A stretch of 5,848 bases of DNA from Adlercreutzia rubneri. Its GTDB lineage: Bacteria; Actinomycetota; Coriobacteriia; Coriobacteriales; Eggerthellaceae. The stretch is taken from the NCBI RefSeq assembly GCF_009755265.1, contig NZ_WPOO01000034.1, positions 1 through 5,848 on the forward strand, in the 5' to 3' direction. The notes under the pieces were generated by a model that saw nothing but the letters and a program-made list of their open reading frames with translations, searched no databases and had not been told where the DNA came from. Below are positions 5,814 to 5,848 of this stretch, in pieces (within the stretch, counting starts at the first letter, position 1; each line of letters starts with the position of its first letter). The translations under genes and the position numbers were made by a program.

Positions 5814-5848
5814 GCTAATCAGCGCGCCTCTTCTTGGCGAAGTACTCT

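Noticed and set aside
5741..5848. CRISPR array
   Set aside because: The conserved core is only about 6-10 bases and the period 22-23 nt, too short for repeat plus spacer.

Overview
The window is high-GC bacterial DNA with four convincing genes. Its codon use, the two-subunit oxygen-sensitive class I fumarase and the archaeal-type topoisomerase I fit an anaerobic actinobacterium. A member of the Coriobacteriia (Eggerthellaceae-like) is my best guess. This is inference from gene types and composition, because no rRNA or other taxonomic marker is present.

Layout: (1) 1-367 is a gene-free leader with a short direct repeat, small hairpins and a possible promoter. (2) 368-1309 and 1334-1885, both on +, are the alpha and beta subunits of a class I [4Fe-4S] fumarate hydratase. 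They form a tight operon with a 24-nt gap. (3) 1886-2118 separates two convergent genes and is almost filled by a large inverted repeat (outer arms 1909-1935 and 2082-2108, 27/27 complementary). At its centre lies a hairpin that looks like the rho-independent terminator of the minus-strand gene. (4) 2119-4638 on - is an 839-aa type IA DNA topoisomerase with a Toprim domain, active-site Tyr368 and four C-terminal Cys4 zinc fingers. (5) 4656-5095 is a long GC-rich gap with palindromes but no gene I can support. (6) 5096-5590 on + encodes a 164-aa protein of unknown function with one N-terminal membrane helix. A clean rho-independent terminator follows at 5678-5705. (7) 5741-5813 carries four copies of the palindrome GGTACC spaced 22, 23 and 22 nt apart, which looks like an operator array for a gene beyond the window.

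Functionally, the fumarase pair interconverts malate and fumarate, which in an anaerobe usually feeds fumarate reduction. The topoisomerase is a housekeeping enzyme, and the membrane protein has no obvious link to either. No phage gene, transposase, CRISPR array, tRNA or rRNA was seen. The two items most worth a second look are non-coding: the inverted-repeat element between fumarase and topoisomerase, and the phased GGTACC array at the right edge.
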